Shown piece by piece: positions 22,164 to 34,153 of a stretch of 64,000 nucleotides of DNA. The stretch lies in assembly GCA_022592435.1 (NCBI GenBank), contig JABYQS010000004.1, positions 1 to 64,000 of the forward strand. Reading direction: 5' to 3'. The position numbers and the translations under genes are program-made. Under the pieces are notes generated by a model, which had not been told where the DNA came from, ran no database searches, and saw only the letters and a program-made list of their open reading frames with translations. The DNA is from Cerioporus squamosus (lineage: Eukaryota > Basidiomycota > Agaricomycetes > Polyporales > Polyporaceae). Within the stretch, counting starts at the first letter, position 1; each line of letters starts with the position of its first letter.

Positions 22164-22428
22164 GGGTGAGTTGCACGGGTCAGAAGCTTAAGGCAGTGGC
22201 AGAGACCAGCGCCTGTACTCGTTCTACATACTGAACGCAGCGCCTATCTAATCACCAGCAATAATGGCAGATCTCGATCTCCGATTCTTGCGCAAAACCT
22301 CCACCACCGACTTACAACGCTTCAACACAGATCAACTGCCAAGCAGCAGACTCTGAGACTAACCAGTCCAATCGGTGCAACAAAACAAATAGCGCTTTGT
22401 CTCTTCCAGCCCGAAGGGTTGCCCCGGC

Positions 22429-25400
22429 ATGTCTCGAGCAACCCACTTGTATGCTTTTGCCTCGACGAACCGCTATGGGCAAGCGGCTGGGGTAGCAGGC
22501 CATGGTCTTGTCGCATTCGGATCAGGAAAGCTTGTTGCCTTGTGGGATGCAACGGTATGCAGATGATCAAACAGCGGGATCAGCACTCACCGTCTCCCTT
22601 TCTGCGTAGGATGACTCCTTGGACCGAGGCGTCTTCGCGACTCTCCCGGCTCACGATGGCCTTGTCACCTCTGTAGCCTTTGTGCATGACAGGCTGCTAG
22701 TCAGCGCCGATGACAAAGGCGTGCTGAAGTTGTGGAAGGGCGGTGAAGCCCGAGACCAGGCATGCACAGCCGATGTTTCTGGCACATCGACGCTGAAATA
22801 TGACTCCCTCTCCAGTGGCATCCTCATGCAAGCGTACAGGCGCACAAGAGTGGCATCTCCAGCTTAGCTGTGCTTGGAGAACTAGTCGTCACCGGCGCAT
22901 CGGACGCGGCTGTCAAAGTGTGGTCCATCTTTGAAGGTGAGGCAGGCCTGGAGTGAACTGGGATCCCCGGATTCGGAGGAGGCTGACTCTGCTTCTCAAT
23001 AGCAGGCCTGCAGGAAGCGCAGACCATCAGTATAAGAAAGGGATATCCCATCTCTCTTGCCCTCGCCGAGCTGCCGGGTACCAAATGTGAGCTCCTCCTA
23101 CGCATCGTGGAGAGGGCTGGAAACTGAATTTGGACGACGCAGCTATCATCTTGGCCATTGGAAGCACCGACAGAAATGTTCATCTATGGACTCGCTCAGA
23201 CGATCCAGTTTGTCTATCCTTTTAGATTTTCCCGAGCGATCCTCACGTGTGCTATAGTTCGTCTCAGCCACGGTCTTACCTGGTCACGAAGACTGGGTTA
23301 AGAGTCTTGCGTTCAAGACACCTGAACGGGCAGGCGAACCCCTCATCCTGGCCTCAGGTTCGCAAGACGCCACGATCAGGCTATGGAACATTGAACCTTT
23401 CACACGGGCGACCCTCAGTTCGTCTAGCAGCTCGGCTGGTGGAGTACCGGACGAGTTATTGGATGCATTCGAGGAATCCCTTGTGAACCTGGAAGACAGC
23501 GAAGACGGGGGACGATCAATATCGCTCAAGCGACACATACTCACCGTCAAGTCACCTGAAGGGTAAGAGCGGTCTCTGGCATATTCCCCTAGGGCTTGAC
23601 CAAAATCTGTATGCCAGGTCCCAGTTGTTCTCCGTGACTTTCGACGCACTTCTTGTGGGACACGAAGCAGGTGTCACGGCTTTGTCTTGGCGACCGCAGG
23701 GCACGCCCGACGATCTCGCCACCCTTCTCTCGACGTCTACAGACTCCTCGCTCATCCTTTGGTCACCGTCCACAGTTCTCACGTCGTCGACGGATGGTAC
23801 AACGCTCTGGATCAATAGGCAACGCTTTGGCGATGTCGGTGGACAGCGGCTCGGGGGCTTCGTCGGCGGCCTGTGGGCGCGCGATGGCGCGGACGCAATG
23901 GCCTGGGGCTGGAATGGTGGTTGGCGACGATGGAGATGTCAACTGACTGAGAAGGACCCCGACAAGCCGGCACTCGAAGAGTGGTCTGAGGTTGGTGCTA
24001 TCACTGGACACCGTGCGCCGGTCAGGAGCGTGGCATGGAGCCCTGCAGGTGAATACATCATTTCTGCCAGGTAAGCACCCTTCACTTGCAGATTGCGGCG
24101 GCAAATGAGACTGACATGCATTCTCAGCCTGGATCAGACTACGCGCATACATGGTGCTATTCCGACCACGTCCCATGACGGAACAGTAACATACGTATGG
24201 CATGAGATTGCTCGTCCGCAGGTGCACGGATATGATCTTATCGGCGCCGCTTTCCTCGACGCACTGCGGTTCGTCAGCATAGCGGACGAGAAGGTTGCGC
24301 GGGTGTTCGAGGCTCCGCGAGAGTTCGTAGAGATTGTGAACAACCTCGGAGTTGCACAGTTGGACTCCGGAGAGGTACGTGTAACTCTCCCACCGTCAAC
24401 AGCTTATCTGACTGACTGACCTGGGTACAGGAGGGAAGACCTCGTGCTGCAACGGTGCCACCACTAGGCCTGTCCAACAAGGCGCTCACTGATGGTATGC
24501 TTGTCACGTCTTGCCTTTGGCATTGTATTCACGGTGATCTTCACAGTAAGCGCAGTCGCAGAGGTCGACGTCACGGACACCGCGCGGGTACAGCGACGAC
24601 CATTCGAAGGGGAGTTAGCCGCAGCCACGCTCTGGCCAGAGATCGAGAAGATTTTCGGACATGGATACGAAGTATGTTGCTACACCAAGTCGTTGTACGC
24701 AACTGACCCACACTACTCACACTTGACAGTCCATAGCTTTTGACGTGTCTAACAACAAGCAATATATAGCAACTGCCTGCAAGGCAACCACGCCAGAGCA
24801 CGCCGTCGTGCGGGTGTACGACACGTCAACATGGCAGCTTTTTGGACAGCCTCTCGCTGGTCACAGTTTGACTGTGACACAGATTGCCTTCAGTCCCGAC
24901 GACTCGCATATCCTCTCCGTGTCCCGCGACCGCACATGGCGACTGTTCGAGAAAAGCGAAGGTATGTGCTCCATCCCATCTACCTTGGACAAGCAGGAAT
25001 TGATCCGTGTCGTAGACGGATACGTTCCGATCGCTGCAGATAAGTCCCATGGTCGTATCATCTGGGACTGTGCCTGGGCCCCAGAAGGAGACGTATTTGC
25101 AACCGCTTCCCGTGACAAGACGGTATGGCTCATTGCACCCTGACGGGACGTCTTGTCTAACTACGCTCCTTCGACGTCAAACAGGTCAAGATCTGGCAGC
25201 GACCAGGAGAGACAGGTCAGAAATGGACAGCCGTCGCGACTATCCAGGCTGGCGCGGCTGCGACGGCGGTTGCATTTGCACCTGACCATCCCGAGAGCAA
25301 GTCGTGAGTATTTTTACCGAACGTTCCTGGACGTAACGATCTGACGCCTCTGGACAGTCGAACGCTAGCTATCGGACTGGAGTCCGGAGAGATCCTCATC

Positions 25401-25648
25401 TGCAGATCGCCTCGCGAGATTGCCTCGCAGTGGACCAACGTGCTGACCATCGAGAAACGGTGAGCTCTCGCATGTCGACCAGATATCCAGGAACTGACTT
25501 TGTCTCCGCCAGCTTGGCCCACATCGACCACATTCACCGCCTTGCGTGGCGGCCTAGTAACCGGGGAGAAGACATTCCACACCAACTAGCAAGCTGCGGG
25601 GAAGATGGTACATTGAAGCTATTGACAGTCCATATTGCAGCGGAGTAA
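22429..25648 (+). CDS. elp2: Elongator complex subunit 2 (ELP2), WD40 protein
   Basis: Scaffold subunit of Elongator, which modifies wobble uridines of tRNAs in the cytosol. The many-bladed WD40 protein starts MSRATHLYAFASTNRYGQA and has repeats such as HDGLVTSVAFV, HKSGISSLAVLG, HEDWVKSLAFK, HEAGVTALSWRP, HRAPVRSVAWSP, HSLTVTQIAFSP and HIDHIHRLAWRP. The ELP2 signature RRPFEGELAAATLWPEIEKI lies between the two propellers. About twelve exons. The intron after GGEARDQ (about 22762) works in phase only with a GC donor (CAG|GCATGC) and the CTCCAG acceptor, giving QWHPHASVQAHKSG. An upstream ATG at 22264 leads to a stop and is probably 5' UTR. Confidence 0.93.
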
Positions 25649-25904
25649 GCAGCCGTCTGCAACATGTAGTAGAACTACGACGAGTGGAAAGCTATGCAGT
25701 ATACAGTGTAGGGCAAGAGGGATTAGACCCAAGAGCTAGTCAGTAAGGAGACAATCGGAGTAGTTGTAGGAAGGGTATAACACAGTAGAATGCGCGTTGC
25801 AAGCGTCGTGAGTTAAATAGGGATATACGGCAGCAGGAAGTGACGGATAGCTTGGACCGAGAAAGCAGACATGATAGGGATACACACATGGACGGGACGT
25901 GAAC
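25649..25904. other. short intergenic gap, convergent 3' ends
   Basis: 3' UTRs of ELP2 and the helicase-like gene. Nothing else seen. Confidence 0.5.
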
Positions 25905-28900
25905 TCAAACAATATCTCGCAGGCTCATGGGAACTTCGGGCTATACGTGTGAGACGTTAGCGATGCCGCTGTATGATAGACCAGCGGGGATACTCACGCA
26001 TTTAATCCTAGTGCATGGTGATATGTGAGTTTTTGTGGCAAAAAGAGCTTAGACGAGGTACGCACTTGTAGAAGCATTCTATGGACCGCAACATCTCGAC
26101 ATCCCCGCCGGTAGCAGTCACGAAGTTGACGACGACACCAGCGCGAGAGTACGAGGGAGCGATGGCGGGAGCGACGCTAGAGATATAACCGTCAAAGATG
26201 TGCCCTTCGGATATGTTGTTGCTACCTACCGATGGGCGTATTCCTCAACAGCCTTGGGTAAATCTAGGGAACTGATGAGCGGAAAGTTGATGAGCCGTGC
26301 AAGCTAGTAGACCCACCGTAATTAATGACCAGGGGTATCTGGGAGACCTCCGGCGTTTTGACCTGTACATCATACACAACAAGAACTTTGGTAGCCGTCG
26401 GACGCATGATACCTGGGGTTGCTCTGAACTTGTTCAGCGCAGCCAGCTTGGCACCAGCGTTCATGTCTCCGTGCTACGCGTGACGCGTCAGTGGAGAAAC
26501 AACCGTCAATTTCACAACGAAGACTTACCAGAGGGACTGCATCCAAACCGCGGCTGGACAACTTGTACACAACCGCGTCCAAAGCGGCCATACCACCAAC
26601 ATGAATGATGGCCTGTGGTATATCAAGATCTTCGAACAAATCAGCGAGCGCATCGAGCTTCCACTCTCGTGCTTGCGCCGTCTCTGCGCTGATTGCGCCT
26701 CGGCCAGAGCCAATGGTACCAAGGCCGCCTTGGGGGAGCGGTGCATCCGAGCGGCCACTGGCGGTGAAAGCAAGGTACAGGTAGAACTGCCGAAGGCCGC
26801 GCGCACCCTGGCTGGTATCTGCATGAGTGACGTTGCCGTCGCGACGCACCAGCACGCGGACAGGCTCGCGAAGCTGGATTGCGGATGCAAGGTTGAGCAC
26901 GTCTTGCGGCACAGTGTTCGAGAACAGCGCGGTCTGACGTTCGATCTGACCGGACTGGCCGTTGGCGCTCTCCATGGGGGGAGACGAGCCGATCCCAGAC
27001 AGCCTGCGTTGAAGGCTCTGGGTAGGGGCAAGGAGAGAAGACGTGCTGCTGCTGGCCTCGAAGTTCTGGAAGGGAACCTGAGGCGTCGAACCAGGGGTAT
27101 TGCCAACGGGGGTGCCAGCACCACCGCCCAGCGAGCGCGAGCGCGGTGGAGGCAGGAGCTTGATGATGTTGAACACAAAGTCATGCAAGTTCCTCGCAAT
27201 GAGCTGGTCGACCTCATCCAGGACCAGGAACCGCACTTCAGAGCCGGACAGGCCGCCAGGCGCTGTGAACAAAGCATGGAGTTTTTGCGGCGTGCCGCAG
27301 ATGATGTGGGGTACGTTCTGCTGCAGGATGCGCAGTTCTTGACTGAGATCACCGCCGCCTGTCGTCGAACCGACCCCAAGGGCCGACTTTATGCCAATGG
27401 GTCCACCCAGATCACGTATCATCCTCTGCGCTTGTGTAGCTTGATCGACAGTCGTGGAGATCATGACCACCAGAGGTCCACGCACAGGCGTACGCGTGGG
27501 GCCGTAGGTCACCGCGATGTGGATGGCAGGAATCACGTACGCAGCGATTCGTTCCTGGGTCGGAGGTGCCTGCGCGATGATATCCGATCCGCGTAGCAGG
27601 AATGGAAGCGCGCGTTGCTGGATCTTGTTAGGAGGGCCAACACTGAAAGACCAAAATCAGGGCGATGTCTGTGATGCGAAAGTAAATAGCTCACCCAAAA
27701 GTGTTCAGAGATCGCAACAGATCGGGCGCGAGGTTCAGCTGTTCCCACTTGGTGATGACAGGGCCTCCGTCGCGCGACATTCCACCAGACAAGCTTTCAC
27801 CCTAGATACCGCAGGTTAGTGAGTCGTGCCTAGTGAAGAGCATCTCATCAACACAAGCCGGAACTCACTCCAGCGGAGTCGCGGCGAAGCAGGCCGCTAA
27901 CTGAACGGCGCTTGTCCCGGAAGATAGAGTCCTGCCTTCCCATGGAACCCGCTGGGGAATCCGTGTTACGATGGGGAAGGTCCAACGTCCCGGCGGACCA
28001 GGTCCGCATGGGAGGATTGGGCATACGCGGATTCTGCCGCATGTCGGATCGGCCAGGTATGCCATGTCCAAGAGAAGAGGACGTGTTGAGCAAAGGGGGA
28101 AGACCCGGGGCGAGATCAGCCGGCGGTAATCCACCACCGAGCAGGGCACCGCTGTTCGCGTGGATCTGTTGAGTCTGGAGCGCCAGAAGTTGGCCAACCG
28201 ATGTTGTCAACGTGTTTAGCCGGGTAGATATTGTCGTAATGTCGTCAGCCGGGGGGTTCTGGTTCGGTGCGATGTTCGCGATGGAACCTCGTGGACCGTT
28301 GAAACCGCCCTGAGGGAGGAAGCCCTGGCTGGGCTGCGACGAGGGGGCAAAAGGATCCTTGAACTCTACCGGACCATTCGATCCCGAACCCTGGCCATGT
28401 CCGGGAGTCTGGTTCAACGCGCGCTCAACGAGGATGTCCACCTTGCGATGGACGTCCCCCAAGTCACGCTGGATCTCCCGGTTCGTTAACTCCAAGCGGG
28501 CGAGCCGATCGAGGACCTCGTTCATCAAGGGGGACGACTTGAGTTGGACCTCGAAACTGCCGGAGGCGGGGAAGTCGTGACTGGGTGCGAAGTGGCTTCC
28601 GGAATCCAGGGAGGACGCGGGAGACGACGACATGAAGGGGGGGTGGATGAACGCCGACCTCACGCTGCCAGACTCCTGCATCACCGGCGGTGTACCCAAT
28701 CTCTCCCTGCTCCGCATTGACGCGTTGTTGTAGAATGACGCGGTCGAGCCGAGCTGTCCGTTCATGGGGATGGGGCCCGACGTTGGTCCTGGTGTCTCGT
28801 CCCCGTCCGGCGCGATGTCGTGCTTGGGAGAGATATCAAGTTCCCGTGCCGCGTTTTGAAACATCGACAAGGCCCTCTCCGCGTCAGCCTGACGGAATCC

Positions 28901-29203
28901 GGGGGAGTGACGCGCAAACTCGCCCGGGGAGGGAACCTGTAGGCCATTGTCGTTCCTGCGACCTGTGTCCTCCTGAGGGGGACTTGGGGAAGACCTGACA
29001 GAGCGATAGTCGGACGGCGAGATGGAGAACGAGGAAGTTGAGCTGAATTGCTGGTCCCGAGAGACGGACTGTCTATAGCCGGGGTTGGCACCGAGCGTCA
29101 CGTTCCTATTCCCATCGTCACCATTCAACCGCATTGCACCAGAACCGGGAAAGAAAGGGGTCGAGGCAGGATTCAAGGCCGGACTCCGTGAGGGGGGATC
29201 CAT
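25905..29203 (-). CDS. eIF4A-plan DEAD-box-like protein with degenerate motifs (predicted pseudohelicase)
   Basis: Predicted 967 residues. Residues 1-445 form a Ser/Pro/Gly/Asn-rich extension containing a helical piece (LMNEVLDRLARLELTNREIQ). The rest follows the eIF4A two-domain plan: ITKWEQLNLAPDLLRSLNTF, IQQRALPFLLRGSDIIAQ, HIICGTPQKL, VRFLVLDEVDQL, VINYDLPKAVEEYAHR, end VPMSLRDIV. Key residues are gone: motif I is APPTQERIAA instead of a GxGKT loop; motif II is DEVD; motif III is FSNT instead of SAT; motif V lacks ARG; motif VI HRxGRxGRxGR is replaced by HRVAPAIAPSYSRAG, with no arginine fingers. A low-complexity insert separates motifs II and III. Eight exons: 27869-29203, 27695-27801, 26529-27642, 26317-26473, 26230-26263, 26066-26176, a 10-base microexon 25998-26007, and 25905-25940; the summed length is exactly divisible by three. 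An ATP-independent RNA or protein scaffold is inferred. Confidence 0.85.
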
Positions 29204-30109
29204 GAGAAAGGTACAGAATTACAGAAACGATATAGAGCGACGACACTGTTGGAGGCGATGAGCCACACTGCACTCCGCGGTGCTCAACCGACGAGAAGAT
29301 CGTACCTGTGACGCCTGGAGACCAACTAACAGAAAGATGCCATACGAATCGAAGTCGAGAGAATGTGGTTGAAGTTGCGCGGATGGTGTGGACAGCTCGA
29401 GCGCGAGCTGGTGGTAGGAGGACAACAGATGTGTGGTGACGGTCGGCTGATTGCCCTTCGTGCTTACGAAACATCAACTGATATTTGATCTCAGAAAACA
29501 TGAGTATCTAGGTCCAACGCAACATTTCCAATGCTCTCAATACGCTCTCTCTCAGGCCAGCACAGTACTGGCCAGAGTACACTGCTCAACGAAGGCGAGG
29601 ACCGATGTAGTAGGCCCGGCGTCTGACAGGAGCCTGAGGGGAGAGATATCATTGCTAGATACAGACAGTAACGCACATAGTCGCACGAAAGCATGTCGGG
29701 ACGGACCTCAAAGATTAGAGAACGTGTGTACACGGGTTAATGAAAGGCCACTCATACGGGTTACTCTACGATGTGAGCAGAGCAAGCAACGAGTATCGAA
29801 CGTCTCCGCGGGATCGAGCTGCATCCCAAGTCAGCTCAATGGCTTGAGGTTCAGGACCCTTATTTCCTTTTCTGACCACTACTCCGGATATATTCTCAGG
29901 TTCAGTGATGCGGAATGGACAATTACACAGTAGAAACGAGCGATACAGATGCGAGGGAACGAGACGATAATCTAACAAAGGAGAGTGTTGATGGCGTGCA
30001 GGCCGGCAGTGCCACGTCAGTTGAGTCGGAGATAGAGTATATACTTACACTGGCACTGAGGAGAAATGAGGTGTCATAACGGACCATAGTGAAGGATTCG
30101 AGGGTGGAG
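29204..30109. other. intergenic, no gene recognised
   Basis: Promoter/5' region of the helicase-like gene on one side and the 3' end of the RRM gene on the other. It has several short open frames without recognisable families. Confidence 0.45.
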
Positions 30110-31204
30110 TTAGGCCAGAGTCTGGGGATAGGTGAACGTGTTGTGCCCATCCTGGGACTCGGGGAGCAGGCCAATACGCTTCGCGATGTGTGCCACGAAC
30201 TGTCCGGGGACCGCTGGTGCCTTCTGTGGATCGGAGACATATTCGGTCCTCTCGATCGTCAGACGTCTGAGCGATGTACAAAGAGCGATAGTGAGCATAA
30301 TGAGCTTGTATTCAGATGTCGAGGAGCTTACTTCATCTGTCCGAACTTGATCTTCCAGAGGGTACGCAGCTCAGCGAGGGAAGGTTGGGTCGGTTGAGGG
30401 GCCTTGTGTTTCTTTTGCTTCTTTTCGACCAGACTCTTCAAAATCTCGGTGGTCTCAGGCAGGTCAATCGCGTTGAAAGAAACCTATTCCGCAAGCATCA
30501 TGACATGCGGCTGAACATCCAGGACAAACATACGCACGATTATGTTCCTCCCAGCGAACTGAGCGCCGTTGTATTCCAAAGCCTTCCTGGCAGCAGAGGG
30601 GCTTGAAAACTCGATGGTCGCATAATGAGTGCCTTCGAGCGACTCTCCGAACCCAAAGAATGGCCTCGGCAAGTTCGCAGTAGGGACGCAAACTCCGCTG
30701 CTTGCGCGGATCTGGATGAGGCGGATGGGACCAAACCTCTCGAACTTCTGCCCAAGCTGCTCCTCCGTAACATTGGAGCTCAGCTACGGAGTGTCAGTGA
30801 CAGTGCATGCCGCAACCACTTGTGGTAGACTCACGTTGCCGACGTAGACAAAGGACCACTGCCGGTTCTTGACCTCCGCCTTCTTCATCGACATGCGGAG
30901 CGACTCCCTTCTGCGCAGGTCCATCTTGCCTGTGTTGCGAGTTCGACCTTTGCCCTTGTCGAGCTTGCGTGCCGGAGCGGGGGCGCGAGTGGCGGGAACG
31001 GGGTGGTTAGGGGACTTCTCGGCGATGCTAGGCAATCTAGCTACCGGAGTAGCCTAGGGAGCATAGGAATGCGTGGTTGTAGTCGTCGAAAGCAGGCTTG
31101 AGAGCACAAACACTTACCGACTTAGCCCTTTCGGACTTGCTGACGCTGGCCGTAGAGCCAGATGAGGAGATGGTGGACGCCGACGGGCAGCGGAAGCGAG
31201 CCAT
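30110..31204 (-). CDS. single-RRM RNA-binding protein
   Basis: One RNA recognition motif: SFVYVGNLSSNVTEEQLGQK (RNP2 region), FERFGPIRLIQI, and an RNP1-like HYATIEFSSPSAARKALEYN, closed by GRNIIVSFNA. The N-terminus is Ser/Ala-rich then basic (TGKMDLRRRESLRMSMKKAE). After the RRM come a Lys-rich stretch (KKQKKHKAPQ) and a C-terminal domain KRLTIERTEYVSDPQK...IAKRIGLLPESQD ending FTYPQTLA. Exons: 31118-31204, 30835-31053, 30538-30783, 30332-30483 and 30110-30266; the last junction (AA|gtaagc) rescues an apparent early stop. A mitochondrial role is possible from the basic Ser-rich leader but not shown. Confidence 0.82.
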
Positions 31205-32045
31205 TATGACGATTTGAAGAGAGTGTAGCGGAGGGGTGAGCTTGGTCTGCCTTTGGCGGGGTCTTGAGTCTTCACCCTCTTGCAGGGACTTGTTGATGGT
31301 CTTGAGGAAGAAGGTGGTTGGAGGTCAGTTCGAACGGGACGGGGGCCTTTAAGGAGTCTCTACGCGCCAAAGCGCCAGACCGCTTTGCCCATCTTTGGCA
31401 AGCGATCAGTGCCCCGAGAGCTTTGGCCGAGCATACAACGTGGTCGGGTGTGTTTTCAAAGAGCGCGGCTGGAGGACAATCAGCGGAGTCCAGGCTCGCG
31501 TGCCAATCCTGGCGGACAAAACCAGAAGTAGCATAGACACGTGAGAGCATGGAGTACTATGCGTCCGTTATCGATCCGAGCTTTGCTTACCCGGAGTAAT
31601 ATTTGTATATCGTTACGATAAACGGGGCGCGGGGAGCATATGCAAAGTACTGCCCATTGCTCATTGGCAATCCCCGCCGACTAACAACCAAAAGGTTGGC
31701 ATCCGTAATCCCGAGTCCCGACAACGCCCAGACTTCAAGTGTAGCTGCAGGTTAGATGCATCCTGTGCCAGTAAGAGACGGAGATGAGCATAATAAGCAG
31801 GGTCCGTGGTTGTGGTCACTGGTGGCGTGAACTTGAACGAACCATCGTGACAAGCGTTGCACATTCCACCGTGCGTGACGGCGCACTTGCCCATATTGGG
31901 AGGGCGGGCGCGTAACACGTGACGCTTGAGTTGGCGAGTCCCACACTAGCGGCTTGCACTCGCGTCCTACGCCGTACGGAGGTCCTCCTTGGCTCCCCCG
32001 TCGCCGACTGTACAAGCAAACCCATCGTTTCCCGAACTGCAAGCT
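31205..32045. other. intergenic region between divergent RRM and FMC1 genes
   Basis: Bidirectional upstream region. No conserved coding sequence seen. An in-frame ATG at 31989 could extend FMC1. Confidence 0.45.
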
Positions 32046-32483
32046 ATGACAACAAGACATACGGCAGCTTACCGGGCGATTGTGCGAGAGGTCAACAGAG
32101 CGGTGCGCGGTGGTCCTTTCGGTTGGTGTACCCTGGTCTTACTCCGATTCGCCAGTCGATCTATCCTCGCGCCACAAGACCGAACGCAGTCTCGCAACAC
32201 ATACGCGCAATCTTTGAGCAACCGAGGGAGGACAAAGACGGAGAGCGGTTCTACCGTGATATGCGCAACGCGGCGACATTCTTGCATTCACAACAGATGC
32301 ACAAGGTGCGTGGCTGACATACTGCTCGAGTAATGCGCTGGTCTAAGACAGCTTCTTTTGACTCTGTAGGTTCTTTTGGAACGATACAATCCATTACTGG
32401 GTCTGTCAGTAGAAGATCGTGTCAAGAAGACGGCAAATCGGGTTGGCCTGGATATGCCCCTCACCCCGAAGGACGAAGAGTGA
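32046..32483 (+). CDS. fmc1: FMC1-like mitochondrial F1-ATPase assembly factor (LYR family)
   Basis: Small LYR-type matrix protein that helps assemble F1 of ATP synthase. MTTRHTAAYRAIVREVNRA carries an AYR version of the LYR motif. It continues NAVSQHIRAIFEQPRE, ERFYRDMRNAATFLHSQQMH and, in the last exon, VLLERYNPLLGLSVEDRVKK ending MPLTPKDEE. Exons 32046-32102, 32156-32305 and 32370-32483; phases are all zero. An in-frame upstream ATG at 31989 would add 19 residues (MAPPSPTVQANPSFPELQA), possibly part of a targeting leader, so either start is possible. Confidence 0.85.
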
Positions 32484-32829
32484 CAGAGTTCCCTCGTTCC
32501 CTATCATGATCTGAGTCCCTAGCCCACATACACCGCCTGCGGCCTGAGGCCTGAGTGTGTCACTTGCCCATTTCGACTGGAGCAGCCTACTACCAAGAAC
32601 AGAAGTACATTTTGCACCACAAACAGGCCGATCAAGATAGACTATGATACATGCGACACGACTGGCTGGGTCGTGCAGACGGCAATGAGCAGGGCTGTGG
32701 GAAGGATGTGTATGTCGTGGTATGCTTGCGCGTATCAATCGTCCGTTGCCTCTCTGTAGAGACGGATACGCATCAGCCAGGGCATCCGGAGGAGTTAGAT
32801 AGGAAAGACTTATTATATATAGAACGTTG

Positions 32830-33218
32830 TTACACCTACGACGATTGTTTGGCACGGGTCAGGAGCGACATGGAAGACCAAAGACGACAGACGTACCGGA
32901 TGAACACCTCGCCCAACGCGCCGTTCGACTTTCCATCCTGGAACTCCTCCGTGTTGGCCAGCTGAGCATTGCCGTGAGCCCCTGTCAGTACCCCAGAAGC
33001 ACCGTCCACCACGCACCTGGAGGTTCATGTAGCCATCTGTGCTGACGAGGAATCCCTTGTACTCGAGACCCCACTTGAGGCGTACGTACACGGGCTTGCC
33101 CGTGAGTTCCTGCATGAAAGGTTTTGGGTTGACAGGGTTCACCTGGGACAGACACGGCGCGTCAGTACAACATCCTGGAGCAATCACACGAGCACGGAGG
33201 TATACGGACCGCAGACAT
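32830..33218 (-). CDS. smf: spliceosomal Sm protein F
   Basis: Core Sm-ring protein of U snRNPs. The Sm fold is complete: [40 protein letters not shown] (Sm1) and [14 protein letters not shown] (Sm2). The first coding exon is only 9 bases (33210-33218, Met-Ser-Ala), then 33017-33142, 32897-32961 and a last exon starting near 32850. After NNVLYI the frame does not show the usual short tail and runs open to about 32406. The sequence ATAAGT with CTAAC downstream looks like a splice donor with a changed first base, so the true C-terminus is unresolved. The end coordinate given is where homology stops. Confidence 0.85.
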
Positions 33219-33318
33219 GGTGGGCGTAGGAGAGCAAGCAGGACGTCGAAGAACACGTGCCGGAGTCGCAAAATGATCGCGGACGCAGTCCGTTGACAGT
33301 CTCAGATCGACGCGCGCA

Positions 33319-33324
33319 TATAAA
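33319..33324 (+). promoter_or_regulatory. TATA box upstream of NC2-beta
   Basis: TATAAA in the context CATATAAAG, 130 bases before the NC2-beta ATG and 101 bases beyond the SmF ATG on the other side, in the 235-base bidirectional promoter. Confidence 0.45.
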
Positions 33325-33453
33325 GCCCTGTAGCGCTCCCTTGCTGGGGCTCTCGCCCCCCGCCTCCGCACCGCGCCCCGTAGCTCCCGCCCTCTCACGC
33401 TCCCTGCTGGCTTCTCGACGTCGCTCTCGACCGCGCGTCCACCCAATACGACC

Positions 33454-34153
33454 ATGTCCGACCATGAGGCCGGCGGATTGCCTCCCTCGGACGAGGATTT
33501 GTCCCTCCCGAAGGCGACCGTCACGAAAATGATCGCAGGTGCGCCCCGCCGCGTCCTGCCCGTGCCGTCGGACCCGGTTAATATGGACCTCATAACCCAC
33601 AGAACTGCTTCCAAATGACATTACGTGCGCCAAGGAGACGCGGGATCTGGTTATTGAGTGCTGTGTAGGTGAAGTGGTCCTATGTCCTTCTCGCGTGTCA
33701 TGACGGGCATTAACGCGCCACTCGCGCTGCCCCGGCAGAATTCATACATCTGATATCTTCCGAGGCCAACGAGATATGCGAGCAGGAGTCAAAGAAGACG
33801 ATTGCGCCCGAACATATCATCTCCGCATTGAAAGTGAGTCGTGTTCCTGAATGTGGTCGCTGCATGCGGCTCCTTTGTTCTGTTGCTCATGGCTGGACGT
33901 TCGCGTAGCGATTGGGCTTTGAGTCCTTCACCGCGGAGGTGGAGAGCGTGTTGAAGGACCACAAACAACAACAGAAGGTGTGTAGATGTTTCGCGTCTTT
34001 GCCCTGGAAACGTCTGACCCGCGCGCACAGGACCGGGAGAAGAAAGTCTCCAAGTTGGAGCAGTCCGGGCTCACGGAGGAGGAACTGCTAGCTCAGCAAG
34101 AAGCCCTCTTCGCTCAGAGTCGCGAAAAGTTTCGCACAGCAGCCCAGCAATGA
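33454..34153 (+). CDS. ncb2: negative cofactor 2 beta (Dr1), histone-fold TBP regulator
   Basis: Pairs with NC2-alpha on TBP-DNA to repress or tune RNA polymerase II initiation in the nucleus. DLSLPKATVTKMIAELLPND, ARDLVIECCVEFIHLISSEAN-like histone fold (seen as TRDLVIECCVEFIHLISS), KKTIAPEHIISALKRLGFES and a Gln/Glu-rich C-terminal helix ending FRTAAQQ. Five exons: 33454-33538, 33603-33668, 33739-33833, 33909-33977 and 34031-34153, with every phase agreeing. Size and domain order are as in the family. Confidence 0.94.

Noticed and set aside
22264..22357. ATG at 22264 as ELP2 start
   Set aside because: Runs into a stop after about 30 codons; the ATG at 22429 leads directly into the first WD40 blade.
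26601..27596. 331-codon plus-strand open frame
   Set aside because: Antisense shadow of the helicase-like exon 26529-27642.
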